DNA of 64,000 bases, from positions 496,001 to 560,000 of the forward strand of contig NZ_CP084876.1 of assembly GCF_020525925.1 (NCBI RefSeq). Direction: 5' to 3'. Below, piece by piece: positions 12,527 through 21,643 of the stretch (position 1 is its first letter; every line of letters starts with the position of its first letter). The position numbers and the translations under genes are program-made. Source of the DNA: Klebsiella quasipneumoniae subsp. quasipneumoniae. Lineage in GTDB: Bacteria; Pseudomonadota; Gammaproteobacteria; Enterobacterales; Enterobacteriaceae. A model generated the notes under the pieces. The model worked only from the letters and a program-made list of their open reading frames with translations. It had not been told where the DNA came from and did not search any database.

Positions 12527-13178
12527 ATTAGGGAAAATTAAGCTTCTTTCCGCGAAGGAGCAGGTGGCGGCGGTTTTGCGTAAAGCGATCCTTTCGCGGG
12601 ATTTAGTGGAAGGGCAGGAAATTACCCTTGAAGGGATTGCCAAAATGGTTGGCGTTTCCAGCATGCCGGTACGTGAAGCGTTTCAGATTTTAGCCGCTGA
12701 TGGCCTGATTCAAGTGCGGCCGAATAAAGGTGCGGTGGTGCTGGGGATTAATGAGCAGACTATCCGCGAGCATTACGAAATTCGCGCCGTACTGGAAAGT
12801 GAAGCGGTGGCGAAAGCTTCTCACCCAGGGACCGATATTACACGCATCGCTCAGGTTCACTATGCCGCAGAGAAGGCGCTGGCAGACAATAATTCTGCTG
12901 AATATTCCGACCTGAATCAGGCCTTCCACATGGAGATCTGGAACGCGGCGGGAAATGAAAAAATGAAGATGCTGCTCTGCAACATGTGGAACGGACTCTC
13001 GATGGGGCACAAGGTGACCGAAGAAGAGTACGCCATCATTTCCATTCGTGAACATAAAGCGATCTTACAAGCGCTTGAGCAGCATAACGAAGCGCTGGCC
13101 CGCCAGCGAATGCATGAGCATATCATCCGCTCGATGGAGAATATGCTCACGCGTTACCTGCCCGATCCGGCACCCTGA
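12513..13178 (+). CDS. GntR-family regulator (FadR-like), second of an overlapping pair
   Basis: 221 residues from a GTG start inside the end of the preceding gene. The winged helix-turn-helix (about 12-75, LEGIAKMVGVSSMPVREA) is followed by an FCD domain with the expected metal/ligand His-containing helices (SIREHKAILQAL and RQRMHEHI near the C-terminus). It is a paralogue of its neighbour but with a fuller FCD domain. A 211-bp gap with palindromes and promoter-like elements separates it from the transporter gene. Heterodimer formation or effector splitting is possible but not shown. Confidence 0.86.
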   Translation: MQKPKLGKIKLLSAKEQVAAVLRKAILSRDLVEGQEITLEGIAKMVGVSSMPVREAFQILAADGLIQVRPNKGAVVLGINEQTIREHYEIRAVLESEAVAKASHPGTDITRIAQVHYAAEKALADNNSAEYSDLNQAFHMEIWNAAGNEKMKMLLCNMWNGLSMGHKVTEEEYAIISIREHKAILQALEQHNEALARQRMHEHIIRSMENMLTRYLPDPAP

Positions 13179-13188
13179 CCGGTTCGAT

Positions 13189-13211
13189 CGCCAGCGAATG
13201 GCTGGCGTTTG
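13189..13211 (+). terminator. Terminator after the GntR pair
   Basis: CGCCAGC / GCTGGCG stem with GAATG loop followed by TTTGTTGT, 10 bp past the second GntR stop. It separates the regulators from the structural genes. Confidence 0.6.
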
Positions 13212-13303
13212 TTGTATTTATCAACATTATTAATTCCTCCTCGTGACGATCTGCGCAGGATCTTGATGCAGATCTCATTGCGCGATCATTCCACAAAAAC
13301 GCA

Positions 13304-13369
13304 TTGACTTACTTTTTGCATGGGAATAATTTCTCCCTCGTCAATATTGGATACAATATCATATATCAT
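13304..13369 (+). promoter_or_regulatory. Putative promoter and operator of the tartrate-type cluster
   Basis: TTGACT (13304-13309) could be a -35 with AATAAT (13325-13330, 15-bp spacing) as -10; TACAAT (13352-13357) is another -10-like element. A perfect palindrome ATATTG-GATA-CAATAT (13344-13359) overlaps the second element and is followed by a tandem ATATCAT repeat (13356-13369). These are good candidates for GntR operators, 20-50 bp before the transporter start. Confidence 0.45.
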
Positions 13370-13389
13370 TGATAGGAAAAATTATAAGT

Positions 13390-14658
13390 ATGGAACCGAT
13401 TACCATCACCCTATGTTTGCTGGTGTTCGCTATCGTCATGTTTATCTGGGAGAAGGTGCCGCTGGCAGTGACTTCCATGGTGGTTTGCGTGGCGTTAGTG
13501 GTCACTGGCGTATTGGATCTAAAGCAGGCCTTTGCCGGTTTTATCGACAGCAACGTCATTCTCTTTGTCGCCATGTTTATTGTTGGCGGGGCGTTATTTG
13601 AGACCGGGATGGCCAATAAAGTCGGTGGGGTGATCACTCACTTCGCCAAAACTGAGAAGCAGCTGATCTTCACCATTATGGTGGTGGTTGGCGTGATGTC
13701 AGGTTTTCTCTCGAATACCGGTACGGCAGCCGTATTGATCCCGGTCGTGATTGGCGTGGCCGCCAAATCGGGATTTACCCGCTCGCGTCTGCTGATGCCG
13801 CTGGTGTTTGCTGCCGCGCTGGGCGGCAACCTGTCGCTGATTGGCGCTCCGGGCAACCTGATCGCACAATCGGCCCTGCAGAAGATCGGTAGCGGTTTCG
13901 GCTTCTTTGAGTATGCGAAAGTGGGCCTACCAATGCTGGTCTGCGGCATCCTCTATTTCCTGACCATCGGCTATAAGTTCCTGCCCAATAACCCGAACAG
14001 CGGTGAAGTGGGCAGCGTCGGCGAACAGCGTGATTACAGTCATGTTCCGCGCTGGAAGCAGATCCTGTCCCTGGTCGTACTGATCGCCACGATCCTCGGC
14101 ATGATTTTCGAAAAACAGACCGGCATTAGACTGGCGGTGGCGGGCTGTATTGGTGCCCTGTTACTGGTTGTTACCGGGGTTCTGACGGAAAAGCAAGCTT
14201 ACAAAGCCATTGATTCACAGACTATTTTTATCTTCGGCGGCACCCTGGCGCTGGCAAAGGCGCTGGAAATGACCGGGGCGGGCAAGCTGGTGGCTGACCA
14301 GGTTATCGGTCTGCTGGGCAACAACTCCTCGCCGTTCATGCTGCTGGTGGTGGTTTTTATCCTCTCCGTGGTGATGACCAACTTTATGTCCAATACCGCC
14401 ACCGTCGCGCTATTGGTGCCAGTGAGCCTGTCTATTGCCGCCGGTATGGGGGCCGATCCGCGTGCGGTGCTGATGGCGACGGTGATTGGTAGCTCCTGCG
14501 CCTATGCGACGCCGATCGGTATGCCCGCCAATATGATGGTGCTGTCGGCCGGGGGCTATAAGTTCGTCGATTACGCCAAGTCCGGCATCCCTCTGATTAT
14601 CGTTTCCACCATTGTCAGCCTGATCCTGCTGCCAATCCTTTTCCCTTTTCATCCGTAA
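13390..14658 (+). CDS. DASS/SLC13-type dicarboxylate transporter, likely tartrate uptake
   Basis: 422 residues when started at the second ATG (13390), which has AGGAA 11 bp upstream; the ATG at 13369 adds seven residues and lacks a ribosome site. It is very hydrophobic, about 11-12 helices, with two inverted-repeat SNT signatures (FLSNTGTAAVLIP near residue 107 and FMSNTATVALLVP near 334) that bind Na+ and carboxylate in the DASS/ion-transporter superfamily. It matches the place of Salmonella STM3356, the gene whose start-codon mutation abolishes d-tartrate (L(+)-tartrate) fermentation in S. Paratyphi B (recalled). The substrate is therefore inferred to be tartrate or a related C4 acid. Confidence 0.87.
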   Translation: MEPITITLCLLVFAIVMFIWEKVPLAVTSMVVCVALVVTGVLDLKQAFAGFIDSNVILFVAMFIVGGALFETGMANKVGGVITHFAKTEKQLIFTIMVVVGVMSGFLSNTGTAAVLIPVVIGVAAKSGFTRSRLLMPLVFAAALGGNLSLIGAPGNLIAQSALQKIGSGFGFFEYAKVGLPMLVCGILYFLTIGYKFLPNNPNSGEVGSVGEQRDYSHVPRWKQILSLVVLIATILGMIFEKQTGIRLAVAGCIGALLLVVTGVLTEKQAYKAIDSQTIFIFGGTLALAKALEMTGAGKLVADQVIGLLGNNSSPFMLLVVVFILSVVMTNFMSNTATVALLVPVSLSIAAGMGADPRAVLMATVIGSSCAYATPIGMPANMMVLSAGGYKFVDYAKSGIPLIIVSTIVSLILLPILFPFHP

Positions 14659-14690
14659 CTTACGGACGCTGTTCTGACTAAGGAGCCTTT

Positions 14691-15590
14691 ATGAGCAAAA
14701 GTGAACAGATATCCCGCATGACCGACATTATGGCCAGATTTGTGGGATATACCGGCAAAGTATTGCCTGATGACGTCACGGCAAAACTAAAAGAGTTGCA
14801 TAAGAAAGAGACCAGCCAGCTGGCGGATGTCATCTTCACCACCATGATTGAAAACCAGCGACTGGCGAAAGAGCTGGATCGTCCCTCCTGCCAGGATACC
14901 GGCGTGATCCAGTTTCTGGTGGAGTGCGGCGCCAACTTCCCGCTGATCGGCGAACTGGAAGCGCTGTTGCGCGAATCGGTGATCAAAGCCACCGTCGACT
15001 CCCCGCTGCGTCATAACAGCGTCGAGACCTTTGATGAATACAACACCGGCAAAAACGTTGGCAAAGGGACGCCCACCGTTTTCTGGGAGATTGTCCCGGA
15101 TTCCGATCAGTGCAGCATCTACACCTATATGGCTGGCGGCGGCTGCTCGCTGCCGGGTAAAGCGATGGTGTTGATGCCTGGCGCTGGCTATGAAGGGGTG
15201 ACCCGCTTTGTGCTGGATGTGATGACCAGCTATGGCCTGAACGCCTGCCCGCCATTGCTGGTTGGCGTTGGGGTGGCAACGTCAGTAGAAACCGCGGCGC
15301 TGCTGTCGAAGAAAGCGCTGATGCGCCCGATTGGCTCGCACAATGATAACGAACGCGCCGCGTCGCTGGAAAAAATGCTCGAAGACGGCATCAACAAAAT
15401 TGGCCTGGGGCCGCAGGGGATGTCCGGCAATACCTCCGTGATGGGCGTCAATATCGAAAATACCGCACGCCATCCTTCCACTATTGGCGTGGCGGTCAAC
15501 GTCGGCTGCTGGTCGCACCGCAAAGGACATATCGTTTTCGATAAAGACCTGAACTACACCATTACGTCTCACACAGGAGTGGCATTCTGA
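14691..15590 (+). CDS. ttdA: TtdA-type class I hydro-lyase, alpha subunit
   Basis: 299 residues. This is the N-terminal part of class I fumarase / tartrate dehydratase (PF05681), with Cys ligands for a catalytic [4Fe-4S] cluster in RPSCQDTGV (about residue 66), [11 protein letters not shown] (about 150-160) and the NACPP segment (about 184). The enzyme dehydrates tartrate to oxaloacetate (or malate to fumarate). It follows the transporter by 32 bp with an AAGGAGCC ribosome site, and its stop overlaps the ttdB start. Symbol by family; the precise stereoisomer cannot be read from sequence. Confidence 0.87.
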   Translation: MSKSEQISRMTDIMARFVGYTGKVLPDDVTAKLKELHKKETSQLADVIFTTMIENQRLAKELDRPSCQDTGVIQFLVECGANFPLIGELEALLRESVIKATVDSPLRHNSVETFDEYNTGKNVGKGTPTVFWEIVPDSDQCSIYTYMAGGGCSLPGKAMVLMPGAGYEGVTRFVLDVMTSYGLNACPPLLVGVGVATSVETAALLSKKALMRPIGSHNDNERAASLEKMLEDGINKIGLGPQGMSGNTSVMGVNIENTARHPSTIGVAVNVGCWSHRKGHIVFDKDLNYTITSHTGVAF

Positions 15591-16207
15591 TGGCTAAAAA
15601 AATACTCACTACGCCCATTAAAGATGAAGATTTAGCTGATATTAAAGCGGGCGATATCATTTATCTCAACGGCCATATTGTGACCTGTCGAGATGTGGCT
15701 CATCGTCGCTTAATTGAGGGCGGGCGTGAATTACCGGTCAATGTTGCCGGTGGCGCGATATTGCATGCCGGGCCGATTGTGCGACCGATTAAAGGTTCGG
15801 AAAATAAATTTGAAATGGTCTCCGTTGGGCCGACCACCAGTATGCGCATGGAGAAATTTGAAAAAGAGTTTATTGCCAGAACCGGCGTGAAATTAATCGT
15901 TGGTAAAGGCGGTATGGGGAAGGGAACCGAAGAGGGTTGCGCCGAGCATAAAGCCTTGCACTGCGTGTTCCCGGCCGGCTGCGCGGTCGTCGCCGCGGTC
16001 TGCGTGGAAGAAATAGAAGATGCGCAGTGGCGTGATTTAGGGATGCCGGAAACCTTATGGGTATGTCGGGTGAAAGAGTTCGGGCCGTTAATTGTCTCAA
16101 TCGATACCCACGGCAATAACCTGTTTGAGCAGAATAAAGTGATCTTTAATCAGCGCAAAGACATTGTCGCCGATGAAATCTGCAAACATGTGAGCTTCAT
16201 TAAATAA
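15590..16207 (+). CDS. ttdB: TtdB-type class I hydro-lyase, beta subunit
   Basis: 205 residues. This is the C-terminal (PF05683) half of the class I hydro-lyase, forming the heterotetramer with the preceding alpha subunit. Typical segments are seen: [20 protein letters not shown] near residues 22-41, VGPTTSMRM, and [13 protein letters not shown]. Its ATG overlaps the ttdA stop (TGATG), giving translational coupling. The base composition of its first half is notably A+T-rich compared with the oad genes that follow 141 bp later. Confidence 0.87.
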   Translation: MAKKILTTPIKDEDLADIKAGDIIYLNGHIVTCRDVAHRRLIEGGRELPVNVAGGAILHAGPIVRPIKGSENKFEMVSVGPTTSMRMEKFEKEFIARTGVKLIVGKGGMGKGTEEGCAEHKALHCVFPAGCAVVAAVCVEEIEDAQWRDLGMPETLWVCRVKEFGPLIVSIDTHGNNLFEQNKVIFNQRKDIVADEICKHVSFIK

Positions 16208-16348
16208 CCCCGATTGAATATATAGCGCAGTAATGGCAGCGGCAGCTGACCGCTAAACAGAGGCTTCTGACCAGGCGGTCCGGGGAAATCCACTCTGCTA
16301 ACGCGGTCTGCTGTTAGCCATTATTGCGCCCCTCCCAAAGGCTATTTT
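16208..16348 (+). promoter_or_regulatory. Structured 141-bp leader between ttdB and oadG
   Basis: Non-coding. Contains small inverted repeats GACC-AGGC-GGTC (16269-16280) and GCTAAC / GTTAGC (16297-16318), then a C-rich stretch before the oadG start. No clear T run, so it may be an mRNA processing or stabilising element and not a terminator. The composition step between ttdB and the oad genes falls here. Confidence 0.35.
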
Positions 16349-16600
16349 ATGACTGATAATGCCGTCCTGTTAGGCGAAGGCTTCACCCTGATGTTTCTCG
16401 GCATGGGCTTTGTGCTGGTGTTCCTGCTGCTGCTCATTTTCGCCATCCGGGGAATGTCCCTCGCCGTCAACCGCCTGTTTCCCGAGCCGCCTGCCGCCCC
16501 CAAACCGGCGCCGGCCGCCGTTGCGCCCGCCGACGACTTCGCCCGCTTAACGCCGGCGATTGTCGCCGCCATTCACCACCACCGCCGTCTTCACCCTTAA
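16349..16600 (+). CDS. oadG: OadG, gamma subunit of Na+-pumping oxaloacetate decarboxylase
   Basis: 83 residues. One N-terminal membrane helix (about 12-34, [20 protein letters not shown]), a Pro/Ala-rich linker (about 48-65) and a C-terminal HHHRR cluster. In the Klebsiella enzyme the gamma subunit holds alpha and beta together and binds Zn2+ through its C-terminal tail. It precedes oadA by 15 bp. The whole set is a strong match to the classic Klebsiella citrate-fermentation pump. Confidence 0.93.
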   Translation: MTDNAVLLGEGFTLMFLGMGFVLVFLLLLIFAIRGMSLAVNRLFPEPPAAPKPAPAAVAPADDFARLTPAIVAAIHHHRRLHP

Positions 16601-16615
16601 TTCACGGAGGAATTC

Positions 16616-18385
16616 ATGACCGTTGCCATTACCGATGTCGTCCTGCGCGACGCCCACCAGTCCCTGTTCGCCACCCGTCTGCGTCTCGACGATATGCTCC
16701 CCGTCGCCGCTCAGCTTGACGACGTCGGCTACCGCTCGCTGGAGTGCTGGGGCGGGGCCACCTTTGACGCCTGCATCCGCTTCCTCGGCGAGGACCCGTG
16801 GGTCCGCCTGCGCGAGCTGAAAAAGGCGATGCCGAAAACCCCGCTGCAGATGCTGCTCCGCGGCCAGAACCTGCTCGGCTACCGTCACTACGCCGACGAC
16901 GTGGTCGAACGCTTCGTGGAGCGCGCCGTCAAAAACGGCATGGACGTCTTCCGCGTCTTCGACGCCATGAACGACCCGCGCAACATGCAGGCCGCCCTGC
17001 AGGCGGTGCGCAGCCACGGCGCCCACGCCCAGGGCACCCTGAGCTACACCACCAGCCCGGCCCACACCCTGCAGACCTGGCTCGACCTCACCGAACAGCT
17101 GCTGGAGACCGGCGTCGACTCCATCGCGATTAAAGACATGTCCGGCATTCTCACCCCCGGCGCCGCCTTTGAGCTGGTCAGCGAAATCAAAAAACGCTTT
17201 GCCGTCACCCTGCACCTGCACTGCCACGCCACCACCGGCATGGCGGAGATGGCCCTGCTGAAGGCCATTGAAGCCGGCGTCGACGGCGTCGATACCGCCA
17301 TCTCCTCGATGAGCGCCACCTACGGCCACCCGGCCACCGAAGCGCTGGTGGCCACCCTCGCGGGTACTGAGCACGACACCGGGCTGGATATCCACAAGCT
17401 GGAGAGCATCGCGGCGTACTTCCGCGAGGTGCGTAAGAAGTACCATGCCTTCGAGGGCCAGCTGAAGGGCACCGACAGCCGTATCCTCGTCGCCCAGGTG
17501 CCGGGCGGGATGCTCACCAACCTCGAAAGCCAGATGAAGCAGCAGAGCGCCGCCCACCGTCTGGATGAAGTGCTGGCGGAAATCCCCCGCGTGCGCGAGG
17601 ACCTCGGCTTCATCCCGCTGGTCACCCCGACCTCGCAGATTGTCGGCACCCAGGCGGTGCTCAACGTGCTGACCGGCGAGCGCTACAAAACCATCGCGAA
17701 GGAGACCGCCGGTATTCTGAAAGGTGAATACGGCCGCACCCCGGCGCCGGTGAACGCCGCCCTGCAGGCGCGGGTGCTGGACGGCGCTGAGGCCATCACC
17801 TGCCGCCCGGCGGACCTGCTGAAGCCGGAGCTGGCGCAGCTGGAAGCCGATGTGAATCGCCAGGCGCAGGAGAAGAATATTCAGCTGGCGGAGAACGCCA
17901 TCGACGACGTACTCACCGTGGCCCTGTTCCCGCAGCCCGGCCTGAAGTTCCTCGAAAACCGCCATAACCCGGCGGCCTTTGAACCGGTGCCGCAGGTGGA
18001 AGCCGCGCAGCCTGCTCCTGCCCCGGCGAAAGCTGCCGCCTCCGGTATCTACACCGTGGAAGTGGAAGGCAAAGCCTTTGTGGTGAAGGTCAGCGACGGC
18101 GGCGACGTCAGCCAGCTGACGGCGGCCACCCCGTCTTCCGCACCGGTTCCTGCCGCCGCCCCGGCCGGCGCCGGCACCCCGGTCACCGCGCCGCTGGCGG
18201 GCACTATCTGGAAAGTGATTGCCGGCGAGGGCCAGACGGTGGCCGAAGGCGAGGTGCTGCTGATTCTGGAAGCCATGAAGATGGAGACCGAAATCCGCGC
18301 CGCCCGGGCCGGGACCGTCCGCGGTATCGCGGTGAAAGCCGGCGATGCGGTGGCGGTCGGCGACACCCTGCTGCAGCTGGCGTAA
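16616..18385 (+). CDS. oadA: OadA, biotin carboxyltransferase (alpha) subunit of oxaloacetate decarboxylase
   Basis: 589 residues. An HMGL-like carboxyltransferase TIM barrel (about 1-270, [11 protein letters not shown] near residue 11 and LHLHCH at about 199-204) is followed by a PYC/OADA domain, a Pro/Ala linker (about 460-515) and a C-terminal biotinyl domain with EAMKMET, biotin on Lys555. It moves CO2 from oxaloacetate to biotin, giving pyruvate. The ribosome site CACGGAGGAATTC is excellent. Codon use is strikingly C/G-ending compared with ttdA/ttdB. Confidence 0.96.
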   Translation: MTVAITDVVLRDAHQSLFATRLRLDDMLPVAAQLDDVGYRSLECWGGATFDACIRFLGEDPWVRLRELKKAMPKTPLQMLLRGQNLLGYRHYADDVVERFVERAVKNGMDVFRVFDAMNDPRNMQAALQAVRSHGAHAQGTLSYTTSPAHTLQTWLDLTEQLLETGVDSIAIKDMSGILTPGAAFELVSEIKKRFAVTLHLHCHATTGMAEMALLKAIEAGVDGVDTAISSMSATYGHPATEALVATLAGTEHDTGLDIHKLESIAAYFREVRKKYHAFEGQLKGTDSRILVAQVPGGMLTNLESQMKQQSAAHRLDEVLAEIPRVREDLGFIPLVTPTSQIVGTQAVLNVLTGERYKTIAKETAGILKGEYGRTPAPVNAALQARVLDGAEAITCRPADLLKPELAQLEADVNRQAQEKNIQLAENAIDDVLTVALFPQPGLKFLENRHNPAAFEPVPQVEAAQPAPAPAKAAASGIYTVEVEGKAFVVKVSDGGDVSQLTAATPSSAPVPAAAPAGAGTPVTAPLAGTIWKVIAGEGQTVAEGEVLLILEAMKMETEIRAARAGTVRGIAVKAGDAVAVGDTLLQLA

Positions 18386-18400
18386 CGACGAGGAGCGGAA

Positions 18401-19702
18401 ATGGAAAGTCTGAACGCCCTGATTCAGGGGATGGGGCTGATGCACCTGGGGTTCGGCCAGGCGGTGATGCTGCTGGTCAGCCTGCTGCTGCTCTGGCTGG
18501 CGATTGCGAAGAAGTTCGAGCCGCTGCTGCTGCTGCCGATTGGCTTCGGCGGCCTGCTGTCGAACATCCCGGAGGCCGGGCTGGCGCTGAGCGCTCTGGA
18601 GAGCCTGCTGGCCCACCACGACCCGGCGCAGCTGGCGGTGATTGCCGCGAAGCTCCACTGCGCGCCGGACGTCCACGCCATTAAGGAGGCGCTGGCCCTG
18701 GCCCTGCCGTCGGTGCAGGGGCAGATGGAGAGCCTGGCGGTGGACATGGGCTACTCCGCCGGGGTGCTGGCCATCTTCTATAAGGTGGCGATTGGCTCGG
18801 GCATCGCGCCGCTGGTGATTTTTATGGGCGTCGGGGCGATGACCGACTTCGGCCCGCTGCTGGCCAACCCGCGCACCCTGCTGCTGGGGGCGGCGGCGCA
18901 GTTCGGTATCTTCGCCACCGTCCTCGGGGCGCTGACACTCAACTACTTCGGCCTGATTTCGTTCACCCTGCCGCAGGCGGCGGCCATCGGCATCATCGGC
19001 GGCGCCGACGGCCCGACGGCCATCTACCTGTCGGGCAAGCTGGCGCCGGAGCTGCTGGGGGCCATCGCGGTGGCCGCCTACTCCTACATGGCGCTGGTGC
19101 CGCTGATCCAGCCGCCGATCATGAAGGCGCTGACCACGGATAAGGAGCGGAAGATCCGCATGGTGCAGCTGCGTACGGTGAGTAAGCGGGAGAAGATCCT
19201 CTTCCCGGCGGTGCTGTTGCTGCTGGTGGCGCTCCTGCTGCCGGACGCCGCGCCGCTGCTGGGGATGTTCTGCTTCGGCAACCTGATGCGCGAGAGCGGG
19301 GTGGTGGAGCGGCTGAGCGATACGGTGCAGAACGCGCTGATCAACATCGTGACCATCTTCCTCGGGCTGTCGGTGGGGGCCAAGCTGGTGGCGGACAAGT
19401 TCCTGCAGCCGCAGACCCTGGGGATCCTGCTGCTGGGGGTAATCGCCTTCTGCGTGGGGACCGCCGCCGGGGTGCTGATGGCGAAGCTGCTGAACAGGTT
19501 CAGTAAGAACCCGATCAACCCGCTGATCGGTTCAGCCGGGGTGTCGGCGGTGCCGATGGCGGCCAGGGTGTCGAACAAGGTGGGTCTGGAAGCGGACGGG
19601 CAGAACTTCCTGCTGATGCACGCGATGGGCCCGAACGTGGCGGGGGTGATCGGCTCGGCGATCGCCGCCGGGGTGATGCTCAAGTACGTGCTGGCGATGT
19701 AG
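18401..19702 (+). CDS. oadB: OadB, membrane Na+-pump (beta) subunit of oxaloacetate decarboxylase
   Basis: 433 residues, integral membrane protein with about nine or ten helices. Signature regions are [15 protein letters not shown] (residues near 142-156) and [16 protein letters not shown] (near 200-215), the site where carboxybiotin decarboxylation drives export of Na+. It follows oadA by 15 bp with CGAGGAGCG as ribosome site. Third positions are almost entirely G or C. It completes the OadGAB pump, which saves decarboxylation energy as a sodium gradient; the DASS transporter upstream may use that gradient. Confidence 0.96.
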   Translation: MESLNALIQGMGLMHLGFGQAVMLLVSLLLLWLAIAKKFEPLLLLPIGFGGLLSNIPEAGLALSALESLLAHHDPAQLAVIAAKLHCAPDVHAIKEALALALPSVQGQMESLAVDMGYSAGVLAIFYKVAIGSGIAPLVIFMGVGAMTDFGPLLANPRTLLLGAAAQFGIFATVLGALTLNYFGLISFTLPQAAAIGIIGGADGPTAIYLSGKLAPELLGAIAVAAYSYMALVPLIQPPIMKALTTDKERKIRMVQLRTVSKREKILFPAVLLLLVALLLPDAAPLLGMFCFGNLMRESGVVERLSDTVQNALINIVTIFLGLSVGAKLVADKFLQPQTLGILLLGVIAFCVGTAAGVLMAKLLNRFSKNPINPLIGSAGVSAVPMAARVSNKVGLEADGQNFLLMHAMGPNVAGVIGSAIAAGVMLKYVLAM

Positions 19703-19761
19703 GCCGGCCTGTTTCCGCGGCTGGCATGTCGGCCGCGGAGATTTCTCATAAGGAGACGGTG

Positions 19762-20472
19762 ATGAATGAAGCCATAGCATGCTGTCCGGAAAACCGGACA
19801 TCAACACGGGTGGCGGTGGTTGACGCCATGCTGGCGTCAGGCGATGAACTTGCACAACTGCAGCCGGCGCTGAACCTGCTTTCGCCCCCGCTGAACGCCA
19901 CGCCTGGTGAAGCGCTGCTGGCCAGCTGTTATGAGGCCGGCGCTGACCACAACGCTGACGAGGCGACACGGGCGGTGACTGCCTTACCGGCGGCGGTCGT
20001 GCGCCCCGCGACGCCCTCGCTGCAGCGCAGCGGTCTGCTGTGCATGGCGGCCGGGGCGCTCAGCGCCCGGCAACTTCCGCTGACGCACAACCGGCTGTGC
20101 GACGTGGCGGGGCAGTTCGCCCGCGCTATTCCTGAAGGCGATGAAGAGGCGGGCAGTGGATTTTATACCGTGCGCAGCGTGTCCCTGCCCGTCTACCGGC
20201 GGCTGCGGCGGGATAACCATTCCCACAGCGTCTGTCTGCAGCAGGCGATGCTGCATTTGCTGGCCTGGAAGAGTGAGTCGCCCTGGGCGCGGCAGCAGGC
20301 GCAGCGCCTGCTCTGGCAGGGTGGCGTGCTGGGTGAGAAGGGGGAATTTGCGCTACTGACGCTGGATGATGAGCTTCGCGAGCGACAGGTTGTATGGCCC
20401 GCGCTGAGATCGCTGCTGGCGGTGACCGGGTTTCTGGTCAGATTCCCGGCCGGTCCGGTATTTAGCGATTAA
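19762..20472 (+). CDS. CitG/MdcB-like protein lacking the family's signature motifs (putative pseudoenzyme)
   Basis: 236 residues from the ATG at 19762, which has AAGGAG 7 bp upstream (an in-frame start at 19726 lacks one). By eye it aligns with the triphosphoribosyl-dephospho-CoA synthase family: GLLCMAAGALSARQLPLT with LCDVAGQFARAI, SGFYTVRSVSLPVYRR, LLHLLAW, ARQQAQRLLWQGGVL, and SLLAVTGFLVRFP all have close counterparts there. The expected KPGLVD, ATGGVNTHKG and DDTN-RGG motifs and the GGSAD segment are absent, and it is about 50 residues shorter. The frame is intact. True CitG makes the citrate lyase prosthetic-group precursor, but no lyase is in this cluster. Function unknown; a moonlighting or decayed paralogue fits best. 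Confidence 0.7.
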   Translation: MNEAIACCPENRTSTRVAVVDAMLASGDELAQLQPALNLLSPPLNATPGEALLASCYEAGADHNADEATRAVTALPAAVVRPATPSLQRSGLLCMAAGALSARQLPLTHNRLCDVAGQFARAIPEGDEEAGSGFYTVRSVSLPVYRRLRRDNHSHSVCLQQAMLHLLAWKSESPWARQQAQRLLWQGGVLGEKGEFALLTLDDELRERQVVWPALRSLLAVTGFLVRFPAGPVFSD

Positions 20473-20473
20473 C

Positions 20474-20497
20474 GTGGCTCCCCAAACGGGGAGCCGC
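20474..20497. terminator. Hairpin between the CitG-like gene and convergent degS
   Basis: GGCTCCCC / GGGGAGCC stem with AAAC loop fills the 25-bp gap between the facing stop codons. No T run on either side. Confidence 0.5.
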
Positions 20498-21556
20498 TTA
20501 GTTGGTGGCCGGGTATTCCTGGACGGCGATATGGAGCGTGATTTTCTTATCATCACGCATGATGACCACCGGAATTTCTGAACCCGGGCGGATCTCGGCC
20601 ACCTGATCCATTGTCTCCAGCGCGGAGACCGCGGGTTTGTCATTCACTGAGATGATCACGTCGTTGGCGCGGATCCCCGCCTGCGCGGCCGGTCCGTCCG
20701 GCGCGACATCGTTAACGACGATCCCCTGGATCTGATCGATCCCGCCGCCCTGCGCGTGCAGCGGGGCGATCTCCCGGCCGCTAATGCCGATATAGCCGCG
20801 GATCACACGGCCATCCCGGATCAGCTTGTCCATAATTTTGGTCGCTAACTGGAACGGGATCGCAAAGCCAATGCCTTCAGGCGTTTCGCCGTCGTTGCTC
20901 TTGTCAAAGGAGAGGGTGTTAATCCCCATCAGCTCGCCGAGGGAGTTCACCAGCGCCCCGCCGGAGTTACCGTGGTTGATCGAGGCGTCAGTCTGCAGGA
21001 AATTCTGGCGGCCGGTGGGGTTGAGGCCAATGCGCCCTGTGGCGCTGATGATCCCCTGGGTGATGGTCTGTCCCAGGTTATAGGGGTTGCCAATCGCCAG
21101 CACCACATCGCCGATGTGCGGCGTGCGTTTCGGGTTGATCGGGATCACCGGCAGCCCGCCGGTAGCGTTGATCTTCAGCACCGCGAGGTCGGTCAGGGAA
21201 TCGGAGCCTACCAGCAGCGCTTCGAAGACCCGGCCGTCCTGCAGAGCGACGATAATCTGGTCGGCATCGTTAATCACATGCTTGTTGGTCAGGATATAGC
21301 CGCGCTGGTCCATGATCACCCCGGAGCCAAGCGTCAGCTGATTATGGCTGGTGCTGTTCAGGGCGCGGTTATAGACGTTCACTACGGCGGGCGCGGCGCG
21401 GCGTACGGCGGCGTTATAGCTCGCCGGGGAGTCGTCTGCCGTATCGTTCTGGGTGGTCGGCGCTAGCTGCCACTGGCGCAGCGAGGGCATCAGGGCCAAC
21501 AGCAGGCCCCCGACAAGCAAACCGATGAGTACTGAACGTAATAACTTTCCAGGCAT
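20498..21556 (-). CDS. degS: DegS, sigma-E stress-sensing inner-membrane protease
   Basis: 352 residues. An N-terminal membrane anchor (about 5-27) is followed by a trypsin-like serine protease domain with the His in TNKHVI, Asp in LTDLAVLKI and Ser198 in GNSGGAL, then one PDZ domain (about 255-340). DegS senses misfolded outer-membrane protein C-termini and cuts RseA to release sigma E. It sits downstream of degQ with an 87-bp gap, as in E. coli. Length is three residues below the E. coli protein. Confidence 0.96.
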   Translation of the reverse strand: MPGKLLRSVLIGLLVGGLLLALMPSLRQWQLAPTTQNDTADDSPASYNAAVRRAAPAVVNVYNRALNSTSHNQLTLGSGVIMDQRGYILTNKHVINDADQIIVALQDGRVFEALLVGSDSLTDLAVLKINATGGLPVIPINPKRTPHIGDVVLAIGNPYNLGQTITQGIISATGRIGLNPTGRQNFLQTDASINHGNSGGALVNSLGELMGINTLSFDKSNDGETPEGIGFAIPFQLATKIMDKLIRDGRVIRGYIGISGREIAPLHAQGGGIDQIQGIVVNDVAPDGPAAQAGIRANDVIISVNDKPAVSALETMDQVAEIRPGSEIPVVIMRDDKKITLHIAVQEYPATN

Positions 21557-21643
21557 GATGCAGATATCGTTAATGAATGGTCAGGCGCAGCATAGCATGA
21601 GTTGTCCGGACATCGCACATGGCGGCGATGTCCGGGGAGACAA

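Noticed and set aside
16547..18676. 709-codon open frame antisense to oadA/oadB
   Set aside because: It is the shadow of C/G-ending codons in oadA; the product is His/Gln/Arg/Gly-rich and low in complexity, with no family resemblance.
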